Shown: positions 43,201 to 52,446, numbered from the stretch's first letter. The stretch: 64,000 bases of DNA from Chrysopilus asiliformis (GCA_964034945.1 OZ035960.1:67572994-67636993); one strand, 5' to 3'. Numbers and translations: made by a program. The notes: a model not told the origin generated them from the letters alone.

Positions 43201-43954
43201 AAATTTTGAACCTTTTTGCTTTAACAATTTTTAGGGGTATGTTATTCAAGGTGATTTGGTGCGTATTTGAATTTAGGATGCTAATTGTAATTTTCCCATT
43301 TCGGGGCCGAACTAGGGTGTTAGCTACGTACACTCCATCGGCAATTTCTCTGGACATACAAATAAGATCTTCATTCCCGTTTTGGATTGGTACTTTGATT
43401 ACCTTTTCCGTACGTGGGGGTATTATTAGATTTGCTGGATAATTTTTTTGAGAGAATTTTAGTTTTTCATTGTTCAGGTTAAGTTTTTTGGTTAAATTAA
43501 TGTCCGTATGCGCGGTTTTATTTTCCGCTGACGGCTTAAAAATTTGAATACTGAGTTCCTTTTCCAAAGATTTGCACAAATTTCTAACATCATCTATATT
43601 TTTGATAGAATTCCCTCTTTGGTTAGAGGGAAAGTTAATTGTTTGTATTTGAGTGATATTTTTTGGTTTGTTTAGATTATTTGTAGATTTGGTTGATGAG
43701 TTAGCAGTGCTTTTTGATGGAACCGATTCAAATGGGTTAGGTTTTGACCATGCTGCCTTCCCGAGTCGTCCTGTACGACTGGGTTGCGAAGTTTTCGTTA
43801 TCTCGGCGTAAGATTTGGATGATTGGGCCACGACATTATGAGCACGTGGATCCGAACCTACGGTAGATAGATCACAAGTGACTATGTTATTCCATGTACC
43901 TGACCTTGATAATACCTTCTGAGTCGTGATCTCAGATTTGGTTGTTTTGTTCAA
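40238..43954 (-). CDS. pol: Gypsy-3 pol (RT, RNase H, integrase)
   Basis: An open frame of 1238 codons. After a linker come WRVVVDFRKLN, FTTLDLASGYHQI, MPFGLKSAPATFQ and catalytic YIDDLVIYG (RT). Next are LTTDASGEALGAILSQ and EKELLAIVWSTKHFRCYL (RNase H), then integrase. The integrase has an HHCC zinc finger (H...RIRRYYRW...CPLCQTNKC) and catalytic D (VYLDIVGPLP), D (LVTDQGTNF) and E (TNGALERSHRPL). The same frame continues upstream through one TAG to the protease. It synthesises and integrates element DNA. All catalytic residues are visible. Confidence 0.93.
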   Translation of the reverse strand: MNKTTKSEITTQKVLSRSGTWNNIVTCDLSTVGSDPRAHNVVAQSSKSYAEITKTSQPSRTGRLGKAAWSKPNPFESVPSKSTANSSTKSTNNLNKPKNITQIQTINFPSNQRGNSIKNIDDVRNLCKSLEKELSIQIFKPSAENKTAHTDINLTKKLNLNNEKLKFSQKNYPANLIIPPRTEKVIKVPIQNGNEDLICMSREIADGVYVANTLVRPRNGKITISILNSNTHQITLNNIPLKIVKAKRFKIFSCQENLNQTNGFKSPPYKRIRKIIESIQMDPEANHEERQSIINICSQFHDLFHLPNDKLTHSNALTHKIPIRQDQGALNLKNYRLAETHRKVINEQVNKMVEEGIVQPSKSPWNSPLLVVPKKAGANGEKKWRVVVDFRKLNDVTIGDAFPLPRIEEILDQLGNSTYFTTLDLASGYHQIRVEPKDQEKTAFSTPFGHFEFTRMPFGLKSAPATFQRAMNHALTGLQGIKCFIYIDDLVIYGKTLDDHNQKLMDIFERLRIHNFKLQPEKCHFLKKEVIYLGHKCTKEGALPDPQNIECVKNFPRPKTIRQIQSFLGLANYYRKFIEDFAQKALPLTKLLRKGSKFAWNESCEKAFETLKEALTSPPLLVYPDFSKPFALTTDASGEALGAILSQDDRPVAYASRTLNEAERRYSTIEKELLAIVWSTKHFRCYLLGRKFIVYSDHRPLKGVFNVKDTTTRLTRFRHKLSDYDYEIQYKAGKLNTAADALSRMPSLKSTTNPNTTFQQQQYEKTQETMLNESPKTSIHENVSQHSGMIKTEEQEVRNKVNDSTNNHQRIQVVTRSQSKQNKQQMEKPNQSESTTTNNSYDKNATQQLPEDNAPDNDHEKGEQGNELETEDDSIDPVISTKNVQQLTDQKEIESVLMTYHNSPLGGHQGVFKTYHRIRRYYRWKNMVKDIENFGKSCPLCQTNKCSRYTRMPMVITDTASLPFDKVYLDIVGPLPVTEMGNKYLLTFQDDLTRFFDCVAIENCEAETVAKAFYEQIITRYRIPKKLVTDQGTNFLSDVFKKLCKLLKIRKLQTTAYHPQTNGALERSHRPLAEYLRNFVSEYPTTWDQWIREAVHVHNNTIHASTKFTPMDLLYGFSAELPTIVKREPEPLYNDESYYHLLKYKLQKAYQKARENLLSNKMKNKTYYDKHSVNTTFQVGDWVLLKNETRKNKLSPIWLGPYEIKETPSTVNSTIKIRNKLVRIHNNRLKEYNSRDKH

Positions 43955-43975
43955 GGGGTCAGTGGAATTTTCTAG

Positions 43976-44815
43976 CTATTTCACTTGTAGTGGATTTGGA
44001 TTTTCAGAAGTTTTGTAAATCGGTTTATGATTATCGACCTGTCCATTTTCAGTATGAGCTTTCGATATTTGGACCAAACCCTTTTTTGAGCTTGGATTCG
44101 AATTTGCATTTACCTGAGTTTGAGCCGTTTTACTGTTATATCGACCTGTCCTTAGCATCACTTTCTGAGTCGCGATTTCAGATTTTGTGATTTCGTGCAA
44201 GGAGTCATCTATAAAGTCAAATTTGAACTCGTGCTCTGATTGCAGCGCTTCTATTGCTGGAAAATGGAGTCGTTTCATAATACAATCGATTCTACTTCTG
44301 TTCCATAAAATATCCCTTCCTATAATACCATCGCAAGGAACCGATTCATTATCGTTGACTACGTGAAATTGACAAGTCAACGCTTCATTATTTGGATCTC
44401 GCATCACAGCCGTCATTTTGGCTTCACAGATGCCTCTCGATCGTTCAGAAGCACCGTATAGACCAGTCAGAACTACTAGTCTATTTCCGTTAATCGGAGT
44501 ACCGGGTTTCAAGATCGATCGTCTAATTAGACTTACATCTGCTCCTGTATCCACCAAAAATTGAACTGGCTTTTTACAAGCGATGTCAACATCCGCGGTT
44601 ATTACGGCCTCGCGATATAGTTTTTGGTATGGGAGAATTATTTCAGTAGTAGGCATGGGGTCAATTTTCTTTTGGGGTTTTGATTTTTTGAGAGATACTT
44701 TAGCATTTTCATGTTTCGTAGCAGTGGTTGTATTTTTAGGTTTACACCCCTTTTTGGCTTGGTCTGAAGGTAGGTGCAGAGCTTCAAACCCTATTGGTTT
44801 CCCTGTATTGATGGG
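43976..44815 (-). CDS. Gypsy-3 protease region, ends at in-frame TAG
   Basis: Open from about 44815, in the -1 frame relative to gag. The first ATG is at 44656. FLVDTGADVSLIRRSIL is the aspartic protease active site and GIIGRDILW the second conserved block. After the protease, ITKSEIATQKVMLRTGRYN resembles TTKSEITTQKVLSRSGTWN just past the TAG (43976-43978), so the linker is partly duplicated. Stop or readthrough here would decide whether RT is made. Confidence 0.85.
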   Translation of the reverse strand, partial: PINTGKPIGFEALHLPSDQAKKGCKPKNTTTATKHENAKVSLKKSKPQKKIDPMPTTEIILPYQKLYREAVITADVDIACKKPVQFLVDTGADVSLIRRSILKPGTPINGNRLVVLTGLYGASERSRGICEAKMTAVMRDPNNEALTCQFHVVNDNESVPCDGIIGRDILWNRSRIDCIMKRLHFPAIEALQSEHEFKFDFIDDSLHEITKSEIATQKVMLRTGRYNSKTAQTQVNANSNPSSKKGLVQISKAHTENGQVDNHKPIYKTSENPNPLQVK

Positions 44816-45872
44816 AGATTATTTTGAGAGCCTGAAGTAGTTCTTTGTTCCCATTTTCGTTTTGAGGGACACTGATTTATAGTGTGGGTGTCTCGCTCAC
44901 ACCAATCACAGCGTTGAGGTTTTGAGATCTTATTTTGGCTTAAATGTATTTGTGCTTGGTTTCGTTTTGGTGTTGAAGTTTGGAAATTTGAATTAGGCGT
45001 TTGTTTCCAACAGCGATCTGTGCTGTGGCCATTAGTTTGGCAATTAGAACAGAAGTATTGCCTTGTTCGGCAATTTTGGTATTCGTGTCCTAATCGTTTA
45101 CAAAAGCTACATGTTGTATTTTTCTTGAAACTTTGCACATTTGTTGATTGATTATTAGGTTGAGGAAATCTGCTAAAATTTCCTAATGGATTTTGTTGAA
45201 AACCTCTGCTTGTGATGTTTTTAAATGGGGAACTTGAGTTAGGGAAAGGTTGAATTGTAGTACGAGTTGAAGTAGTTGAATTAGGGAAATTAGAGAATTG
45301 TTGGGTCCAATTAAGTGCATCAGACATAATTGAAGATTGTTCAAATGATTGATTCATTCTTCTACCTTTATATGCCTTTAATTCGTTTTTTTCTATGGTG
45401 TCAGCTAGAATCATGAGTGATTCCATTTTGTCTAGGGTACTACTTATTAAAGCCTGCCGTATGGTAGGACTTAAAATTCCTACTCGGTAGGTGAATCGAA
45501 CTTCCTCTTCGATTTCCTTAATAAGAGCATAACTCCCTTCCGGATATTTTGCTTGGACTGTATTATACATTTCGGTATGGATTTTTATTAATCGACATCC
45601 GAAAGCTTGAACAGTTTCCCCGGGACTTTGTGCACACCTTCGTAATTCGGCATACAAATCATCTAAAGACTTAGTGGGGGCATAATATGTGAGCATCATA
45701 TTTTAAAAAAAAAACTAGTAAAGGAATGTGAACCGATTAGGCTATATGCATTCCCTTGTAATTTGAAACGTAAAACTGATAGGAATGTGGGAACAGCATC
45801 GGCTGTTAATGTGTCATGGATTTGCTTTGCACAATCTAGAAATCGTCTCAAATCCATTTCCAGTGTCGGGGT
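44791..45872 (-). pseudogene. gag: Gypsy-3 gag, C-terminal part with three zinc knuckles
   Basis: From the hAT insertion, capsid sequence (LEMDLRRFLDCAKQIHDTLT, RFKLQGNAYSLIG) runs to a TGA in a T-rich spot near 45705. The frame then resumes from MMLTYYAPTKSLDDLYAELR to the end. Three CX2CX4HX4C knuckles: CSFCKRLGHEYQNC, CSNCQTNGHSTDRC, CDWCERDTHTINQC. The end overlaps the protease frame at a G GGA AAC heptamer (44797-44803). Confidence 0.85.
44797..44803 (-). promoter_or_regulatory. Candidate -1 frameshift site G GGA AAC
   Basis: In the gag frame the codons are CAG GGA AAC, followed by CAA and the gag stop. The heptamer fits X XXY YYZ, and the -1 frame is the protease frame. GGGAAAC is a known retroviral slip sequence. 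No downstream structure was tested. Confidence 0.65.
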
Positions 45873-46263
45873 CAGTGTTGTGCCGGTTTTTTACGTAAAG
45901 TAATTTACCTAGTTTTTTACGCGTAAAAAATTACGCGTAAAAAACCTCCATTTTAACGTAAAAACGTAAAAAACGTAAAAAACTGTACAAAACCTAAAAC
46001 TTTGATGATAAAAAATTTAATAAGTAGCCATTCACTAAATATAGTAATTATTCGTAAATAAATCATCTTAGAACAATAAAAAGGTTAATAGTCTTCAGCA
46101 AACACAGAAAAGTATTCAAAAGCATTTCCTCTTGAAAGTGAAAAAGATTTTAAACTCTGAGTTCAAAAACTGTTTATATCCTTTCATTACATTACGTCCG
46201 CCTACTCATTTTAACGTTAATTAATGTGAATAATGTGGAGAGATTTGCGACATATGGGCTATT

Positions 46264-46805
46264 TTAACCCTTTGTTGCATAGTGTTGTTGTACAACAACA
46301 CCTTTTCTAATTCAGTTTTTTAATATTATAACATATATTTCATGCACTTATTATGACTAAATTCATTTCGTAAGTATCCTAGCACATCAATTGTTATGAA
46401 AAAAAAGTAATATGCGCTTTTTTATAATTACTGCATTTTATAAATAAATAAAGAGCAAAAAAGTAGCTATTTTGCAGATTAGATGTAACTTTGGCAAATC
46501 TATTACAGTTAAAAAATCGGTAATTCGCTTTATAAAGGTTTTTGGGGTCGCTAATTACGAATCTGAAGTCAAAACTTCAAAATTCAAAATGGCGGATCCA
46601 ATATGGCGGTCAAAAAAGATAAAATCACGTACTAGTTTTCAGCGTAATCTAATGAATTTTATCTTTTTTGACCGCCATATTGGATCCGCCATTTTGATTT
46701 TTGAAGTTTTGACTTCAGATTCGTAATCAGCGACCCCAAAAACCCTCGGATACCAAAAACCGTGAAAATTAATTCCATAGAAAAATGTATGCATGAAAGG
46801 GTTAA
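46264..46805. mobile_element. 542-bp piggyBac-type MITE
   Basis: TTAA at 46264-46267 and 46802-46805, followed by inverted CCCTTTGTTGCAT / CCCTTTCATGCAT. Near the left end is a perfect 18-bp palindrome TGTTGTTGTACAACAACA. An 88-bp inverted repeat (46538-46743) lies inside. Confidence 0.85.
46538..46743. repeat. 88-bp inverted repeat with 31-bp loop
   Basis: Arms 46538-46624 and 46656-46743 are nearly perfect inverses, both containing ATGGCGGATCCAATATGGCG and ending in TTTTTGGGGTCGCTRATTACGAAT. That end phrase is also the head of the 122-bp minisatellite units. Confidence 0.9.
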
Positions 46806-46985
46806 AGAAACATATTTGGACTAGTTTTTGCAGCAACAAGCGTAATTTTAAAGTTTGCATCAAAAAATCGTTTTTAAACACAAGGAGACTCATTCCGAAG
46901 GCGGAAATTGAAACAAAACTGGAAAAAGGGAAAAAAAATTCTAAAAACTGGAAAAATTCCATTCAAACAACTGTTCTAGTTTGAG

Positions 46986-47022
46986 TTAATAGACTGTCCT
47001 ACTTAGTAGTACAGTCTATTAA
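46986..47022. repeat. 37-bp palindrome, copy 2
   Basis: TTAATAGACTGT...ACAGTCTATTAA, closely similar to 15185-15221. Followed by TCCACTCTCT, comparable to the GGCCACTCTCT near copy 1. Confidence 0.8.
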
Positions 47023-47249
47023 GTGCTGATGTCCACTCTCTATATTATATATTATAGGATCTCTAATAAAATGCTGAGAAAAACTTTAAAACAGACTGTC
47101 ATACTTTGTAGGAACTGCGATGTCCCATTTTTTAGGTTTTTTACTATTTTTTACGTTTTTTACGGTTTCTTACGTTTTTTACCAGTTTTTTACGTTTTTT
47201 ACGTGAAAAATGTAAAAAACTGTTTTTTACGCCGTTTTGCCCAACACTG

Positions 47250-48049
47250 GTCGGGGTCCTTTCTCCAGTGAAAACTGGGACCATCAGACTTACTAACTTG
47301 GAAATTTCCATTAACGACATTTTATTGGTTTGATTTTCTATTTTAATATTTTTTCTAGACAGCAAATTGTCTACCCGCACAATAAATTCTTGAATTGACT
47401 TAGATACGTTATTAATTTGCTGATCGGTCAGCTCTAAAAATTCGGAATTTTGACTTTTAATTGAATTTACAGAGTCTTCACTATCTAAGATTACAAAATC
47501 GTTATTATCCCTATCTAGTACTATTCTATTTCTAAAGTTTATAATATTATCAAATTTTTCGCTTACTGTTTTGTGATTGTCTGATGAAGTTTTTTCCGGG
47601 GATTTGCTGCTTTTTTGATGCGCTTCTACTCGTCTAGATGCTGACACTTGTTCTGCTGCACTTCCGTTAGTGATGTTAGATACTGGTATGCTGGATACTG
47701 GACAGTTGTCTCCTTGCCTTGGGTTGATACCGCTGGGTCCTGGTTGTGGGTTCCTGAAGGTGCCGAATAGATTTTGTAGAGTGTTGGATGCGCCGAAAAG
47801 TTCCTCAATCTCTTCTTGTAGGTGATGTGAAATTTGTTCGAATGGGATGCTGGCGAATTGCTGTACCTTTCTTGCTGTGTTGCTGTTGTCCTTCTTTGGA
47901 GTTGATTTCTGTTGCGCTTCTTTGGAGTTGATTCCGCGGTTGAATTCCTCTGAACTTATGGATGAGCTCTCTGTATGTGGAGTTGTGTATTTTCTCGTAG
48001 CGCGTCTTCTCGGGTTTCTGCGAAGAAATTTCCGTAGTGTATCTGACAT
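47250..48049 (-). pseudogene. gag: Gypsy-3 gag, N-terminal part
   Basis: Starts at MSDTLRKFLRRNPRRRATRK (48049), a basic head, then a long polar region, ending in capsid-like ISKLVSLMVPVFTGERTP where the hAT MITE cuts in. With the C-terminal part it would form a gag of roughly 660 residues. Codons beyond 47249 belong to the MITE. Confidence 0.8.
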
Positions 48050-48220
48050 TTATCACTTCGGACTGGTTTCTGCCGTTGGTTGCACAGTACACTTCGCCCT
48101 TTAAAACAAAATGTCACAAGAGTTTTGTTGTAATGACCGGGATAACGTTTGTCACGAAACAACTATTCTTAAATCACTTGTACCACTTGTCCTGCTGAAC
48201 TGTGGCCTCATAAACAAGTA

Positions 48221-48238
48221 ATCCTACCAACTGCGCCA
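48221..48238 (-). promoter_or_regulatory. Gypsy-3 primer binding site, tRNA-Ser-like
   Basis: The plus strand reads ATCCTACCAACTGCGCCA, a tRNA 3' end with CCA; the minus strand TGGCGCAGTTGGTAGGAT resembles the 17.6/297-type primer site. Four bases separate it from the LTR end at 48243, as in Gypsy-1. Confidence 0.75.
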
Positions 48239-48242
48239 TAAA

Positions 48243-49142
48243 TGTGACACCTGTTTCGTTAGGGTGAATTTAAAAACGTGGTTGTTATTCTGCCAATTGA
48301 TTTATTATAATTCTCCTCTATTAATTACACTGAATCCGCTTACACTATGTTTACAAATTTCTAACTTTTATCTTTTATTATTACACAAGTTATATTATTA
48401 GTTAAGTTCCTCTTTTACTATTATACACACAACAATTTCTTAACTACTCAACTTCAAACAAACTTTTTCTAAACTTCAAACAAACTTTTTCCCTTTTTCT
48501 AAACCTTGATTCCTCTGCAGCTCCCGACCTCAACTCACTTCTCTCACTCCAAAAACCGTACTCCCTAACTGGCTCATTAACTAACTCCCGAGTCAGGCCT
48601 TAACACCTTCTTTTATAGGCTTCTTGACCTGCTCAATTTTTTGTCGTTCAGACAATTTCCTAATTAACCTACATTGTGTAATTGCAATATAGGTAAAAAC
48701 TTCAATTCAGATGTGAATTATGAAATCATTTAATTCGTATTTGCTCTGGTCGTGAGCCCTCAGAATTATTTGGAAGAATCAGCATTTTTACCGGCTTGGT
48801 GAAGATCGACATACAATTGTTATGAAAACAATACAATTGTTGTGAAATAGGATCGCGTTTGTCGCGTGCCTTCACTAAACGTATTTTGTACGTTTGGGGT
48901 TTATTGAGTTGTACATCGACGAATTGTTATGAAATATGAGGTCGTGCCTTTAATAAACGTATTTTGTACGTTTTTGGGGTTCATGGGTTTGTATGGCGGA
49001 ATTATTATTATGATGAAATGTAAGGTTTATGATGGGTACAAAGTACATTGACCGGAGTGCACTTGTGCAATTTTTGATTGTGAAATTTTATTGAATTTAT
49101 TGAATGGTTCAATGTTCTGATTTGGAACTTTGTACCTTCTGC
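48243..49142 (-). repeat. Gypsy-3 LTR, minus orientation, U3 start missing
   Basis: About 900 bp matching, inverted, 51307-52203. On minus it ends GTGTCACA (48243). The first roughly 58 bp present in the plus-strand LTR (from TGTGATGAATTGC) are absent, and the sequence switches at 49142 to env of the opposite strand. Confidence 0.88.
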
Positions 49143-49876
49143 AACATGTAATACTTCGGAATCAACCAAGTTATATAGTTCCGTTAGAACAACCAAATCA
49201 CTGGGTTTACGTTTTTGATACTGAGAAATATCTTCAAATTTTCTGTGAAAACCATCACGAATCAGTAATCATGAGAGAAACGGGAGTATTAACCCTTTTA
49301 AGAGATTGTGCGTACCAAGTAGAGACTTTACGTCTACCTTTTTACTCCGAGCGTATAAAAAATCTACCCCTACATCAACCCGAAGTCCATCGTGCACCCG
49401 TCTTCAAAATTCCGTCACACATTGCGCGACACCTGAACAATCAAGCAATGGATATCCCGAGTAAATTACAGATAAGTTCTTTCGATTCTTTACATAAGGA
49501 TCTACAATCAGAACACATGTCTATAGGTGAAGTTGAAAAAGAAATCAACGACCTAACCTTAAATGAAAAATTGCACCAATACCACGCGCACATTACCGCT
49601 CAATGGGTCTTATTCTCAATATTACTATTAATAGCCGTGATCTATCTAATTTACCGATGCAGAGAAGGGTTATGCAAACGAAATAAGAAAAATAAGAGGC
49701 AGAGAACCAAGTTAAATCCTATTCGCATTGCATTACCCGAAATTAATGAGACCAAACCACACGAATCTGAAAGTAAAAACATAGAAGAAATATTCTCATT
49801 AGGAACCGCCCAAGGTACCGACGATTGGACCTTCCAAAAGAAAAAGGGGTGGGAAAGTCTAGGTTTAATATTCTGA
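49143..49876 (+). pseudogene. Env-like C-terminal fragment of Gypsy-3
   Basis: About 245 codons without a proper start (an upstream TTG only). It has a soluble part (PNHWVYVFDTEKYLQIF, VLTLLRDCAYQVETL), a helical stretch and one membrane segment (AQWVLFSILLLIAVIYLIY). A basic cytoplasmic tail (CREGLCKRNKKNKRQR) completes it. The layout fits the C-terminal half of a gypsy/errantivirus envelope protein. The N-terminal half, with any cleavage site, is absent. Linkage to Gypsy-3 is inferred from the LTR that follows. Confidence 0.65.
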
Positions 49877-50595
49877 AATCTATTACCGTCGAACCATAGA
49901 CGTAATCAACTGGAAATTTCTATATAATAATAATAACTGATAGTAACTAGAAATTTTAATAATTGAAAATATAATATTATGATAGTAACTGGAAATTTTA
50001 ATTGAAAAAAAAAAAAAAAAAAAACATTTATAAGTATATTAAATTTATATAAGCACAACAACAAAACAAAACCAAAATGAACATAATACATAGGTTAAGA
50101 TTTAGAAAAAGCACAACAACAAAACAAAACCAAAATGAACATAATACATAGGTTAAGATTTAGAAAAAGCACAACAACAAAACAAAACCAAAATGAACAT
50201 AATATATAGGTTAAGATTTAGACAAAAATAGGTTTTTATTTAAAAATTTTCATGAGAAGACAAAACCGAAATAACTTGATATAAAATATTTTAAATTAAA
50301 AATTTTAGAAAGAAAAAAAAAATGGAGAAAAACTCTGAAAATCAAAACAAATAACTAAAAACCTGAAAAATATATGTTAAAATTACAAACGATGTAAAAC
50401 ACTATTTCGACTTAATAACAGAATCAAAACTCAAACAGTTTCTCATAACATTATTAGTTTATTGACAGTTTAGTAAGTAAATTTGCGTGTACCCAGTGAA
50501 AAATTATTAAGGCATTTTTTATTCACTGGGTAATTTACATTTTTAAAGCCAAGTAATTTTGGTGACATTTCGAAAAATTACATTTTTCTTTCTTC
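49877..50595 (+). other. Gypsy-3 3' untranslated region
   Basis: AT-rich, with a 20-A run near 50005-50025, a 58-bp tandem repeat and no ORF. Confidence 0.6.
50051..50222 (+). repeat. 58-bp tandem repeat, three copies
   Basis: GCACAACAACAAAACAAAAC starts copies at 50053, 50111 and 50169. The copies are almost identical (one AC/AT change in the last). Confidence 0.95.
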
Positions 50596-50608
50596 AGGGG
50601 GTAAGGAA
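50596..50608 (+). promoter_or_regulatory. Gypsy-3 polypurine tract
   Basis: AGGGGGTAAGGAA directly before TGTGATG, the LTR start; one T interrupts it. Normal plus-strand primer position. Confidence 0.65.
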
Positions 50609-50661
50609 TGTGATGAATTGCATTTCAACTTTTCCAAACCGGATGCAATCCATCACTTGAG

Positions 50662-51305
50662 TTAACCCTAATCCGTATTTCGTGTCAATTTGACACAATT
50701 TTCGAATTCAAATCCACTTATTTCATTGTTTTTTTTATTAAATTGATCTGAGATTTTGGCGCAAGGTAAAAATCATATATGAATTTTTAATTTTTCTAAT
50801 TGGATTTACCGTTAGGTGTCCCATGGTCGCTGTACAAAAAAATCCCTTAATCTGTCGTTAATGTGTCAAGTTGACACAATGGTAAAAACTTAAACATTAC
50901 GCTGCGTCAAAAAGATATTTCATGCACATTTTTTATTTGAATTGAAATAGTATCAACAGGAATACAATTTGCCATCGTTTCCACAAAAAAAATCTAATTC
51001 CAATGTCCACAGTGTACGATGTGATAAATGTGTAAAATCTACTTGTCCATCTCACCGTTTCACAATTTGTGAAAAATGTGGAACCAACGTTCAATTTTCT
51101 TGATTCCTTTTTTATGTAATTTTGTATGTTATTAATAAGACCAAATTATTTTTTTTGCTTTTCTCAATAAAAAAAATAATGATTAATCAAGAAAACTTAA
51201 TTTTGTTACAATTAACACTAAAAATATGGGATTTTCTGGTATTGTGTCAATTTGACACATGAAATACTTTTAAGTAACTTTAAATGAAATACGGATGAGG
51301 GTTAA
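50662..51305 (+). mobile_element. 644-bp piggyBac deletion derivative
   Basis: TTAA at 50662-50665 and 51302-51305 with inverted CCCTAATCCGTATTTC / CCCTCATCCGTATTTC. It has several GTGTCAATTTGACAC palindromes. It keeps a piece of coding sequence for the piggyBac Cys-rich C-terminus. Confidence 0.9.
51005..51103 (+). pseudogene. piggyBac transposase C-terminal Cys-rich domain
   Basis: RCDKCVKSTCPSHRFTICEK then C, with the CX2C...CX2H...CX2C pattern of the piggyBac zinc/RING-like DNA-binding domain, followed by a stop at 51101-51103. The catalytic domain is deleted. Confidence 0.75.
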
Positions 51306-52203
51306 AGCAGAAGGTACAAAGTTCCAAATCAGAACATTGAACCATTCAATAAATTCAATAAAATTTCACAATCAAAAATTGCACAAGTGCACTCCGGTCA
51401 ATGTACTTTGTACCCATCATAAACCTTACATTTCATCATAATAATAATTCCGCCATACAAACCAATGAACCCCAAAAAACGTACAAAATACGTTTATTAA
51501 AGGCACGACCTCATATTTCATAACAATTCGTCGATGTACAACTCAATAAACCCCAAACGTACAAAATACGTTTAGTGAAGGCACGCGACAAACGCGATCC
51601 TATTTCACAACAATTGTATTGTTTTCATAACAATTGTATGTCGATCTTCACCAAGCCGGTAAAAATGCTGATTCTTCCAAATAATTCTGAGGGCTCACGA
51701 CCAGAGCAAATACGAATTAAATGATTTCATAATTCACATCTGAATTGAAGTTTTTACCTATATTGCAATTACACAATGTAGGTTAATTAGGAAATTGTCT
51801 GAACGACAAAAAATTGAGCAGGTCAAGAAGCCTATAAAAGAAGGTGTTAAGGCCTGACTCGGGAGTTAGTTAATGAGCCAGTTAGGGAGTACGGTTTTTG
51901 GAGTGAGAGAAGTGAGTTGAGGTCGGGAGCTGCAGAGGAATCAAGGTTTAGAAAAAGGGAAAAAGTTTGTTTGAAGTTTAGAAAAAGTTTGTTTGAAGTT
52001 GAGTAGTTAAGAAATTGTTGTGTGTATAATAGTAAAAGAGGAACTTAACTAATAATATAACTTGTGTAATAATAAAAGATAAAAGTTAGAAATTTGTAAA
52101 CATAGTGTAAGCGGATTCAGTGTAATAGAGGAGAATTATAATAAATCAATTGGCAGAATAACAACCACGTTTTTAAATTCACCCTAATAAAACAGTTGTC
52201 ACA

Positions 52204-52233
52204 ACCGCGAAGCGGTCCGGGGCGCAGCCCCTA
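52204..52233 (+). mobile_element. Helitron 3' end, right of Gypsy-3
   Basis: ACCGCGAAGCGGTCCGGGGC, GCAGCCCC and CTAG, then T: the same terminal hairpins as Helitron-1 at 35191-35211. It starts directly after the LTR end. Confidence 0.82.
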
Positions 52234-52446
52234 GTTTTCTTTTATTATTTATGAATGTTCAATATATGATTTTTGAGCTTGAATTAAAGATTCATGATGA
52301 TATTAAGAACGCGTGTTTTAATTATTATCATGTTTGTGTGAGCATTTTTAATTTAGGGCAGATGCAAAACTTGAAGACGACGCACTATGGGGCCAAAGTG
52401 CCATTCGGCGGCCAAAAATACATAACAGAATGCCATTTTACATATA

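Larger units (their letters stand above)
45873..47249. mobile_element. hAT-type MITE in Gypsy-3 gag
   Basis: Ends CAGTGTTG (inverted at 47249) with 8-bp duplication GTCGGGGT (45865-45872, 47250-47257). Subterminal regions repeat GTTTTTTACG / CGTAAAAAAC many times in both orientations. Removing it rejoins gag capsid sequence. A piggyBac MITE and a 37-bp palindrome are inside. Confidence 0.92.
40081..52203 (-). mobile_element. Gypsy-3, rearranged Ty3/gypsy element with inverted env-LTR half
   Basis: Minus strand: truncated LTR (49142-48243), primer site, gag, protease, pol, ending about 150 bp after pol. Plus strand: env C-terminal fragment (49143-49876), polypurine tract and full LTR (50609-52203). 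The two LTR copies are inverted to each other. The whole sits between two parts of a Helitron tail. It carries a hAT MITE with a nested piggyBac MITE in gag, and another piggyBac MITE in the plus LTR. Confidence 0.82.
50609..52203 (+). repeat. Gypsy-3 LTR, plus orientation, with MITE inside
   Basis: Begins TGTGATGAATTGC and ends TTGTCACA (52203), giving TGTGA...TCACA inverted ends. A 644-bp piggyBac MITE splits it at 50662-51305. Without it the LTR is about 955 bp. Contains TATAAAAG near 51834 and AATAAA-like motifs near 52070. Confidence 0.85.

Noticed and set aside
48243..52203. Simple autointegration at the LTR terminus as the cause of the inverted LTRs
   Set aside because: The minus LTR lacks its first ~58 bp, so the junction is not at the processed LTR end.
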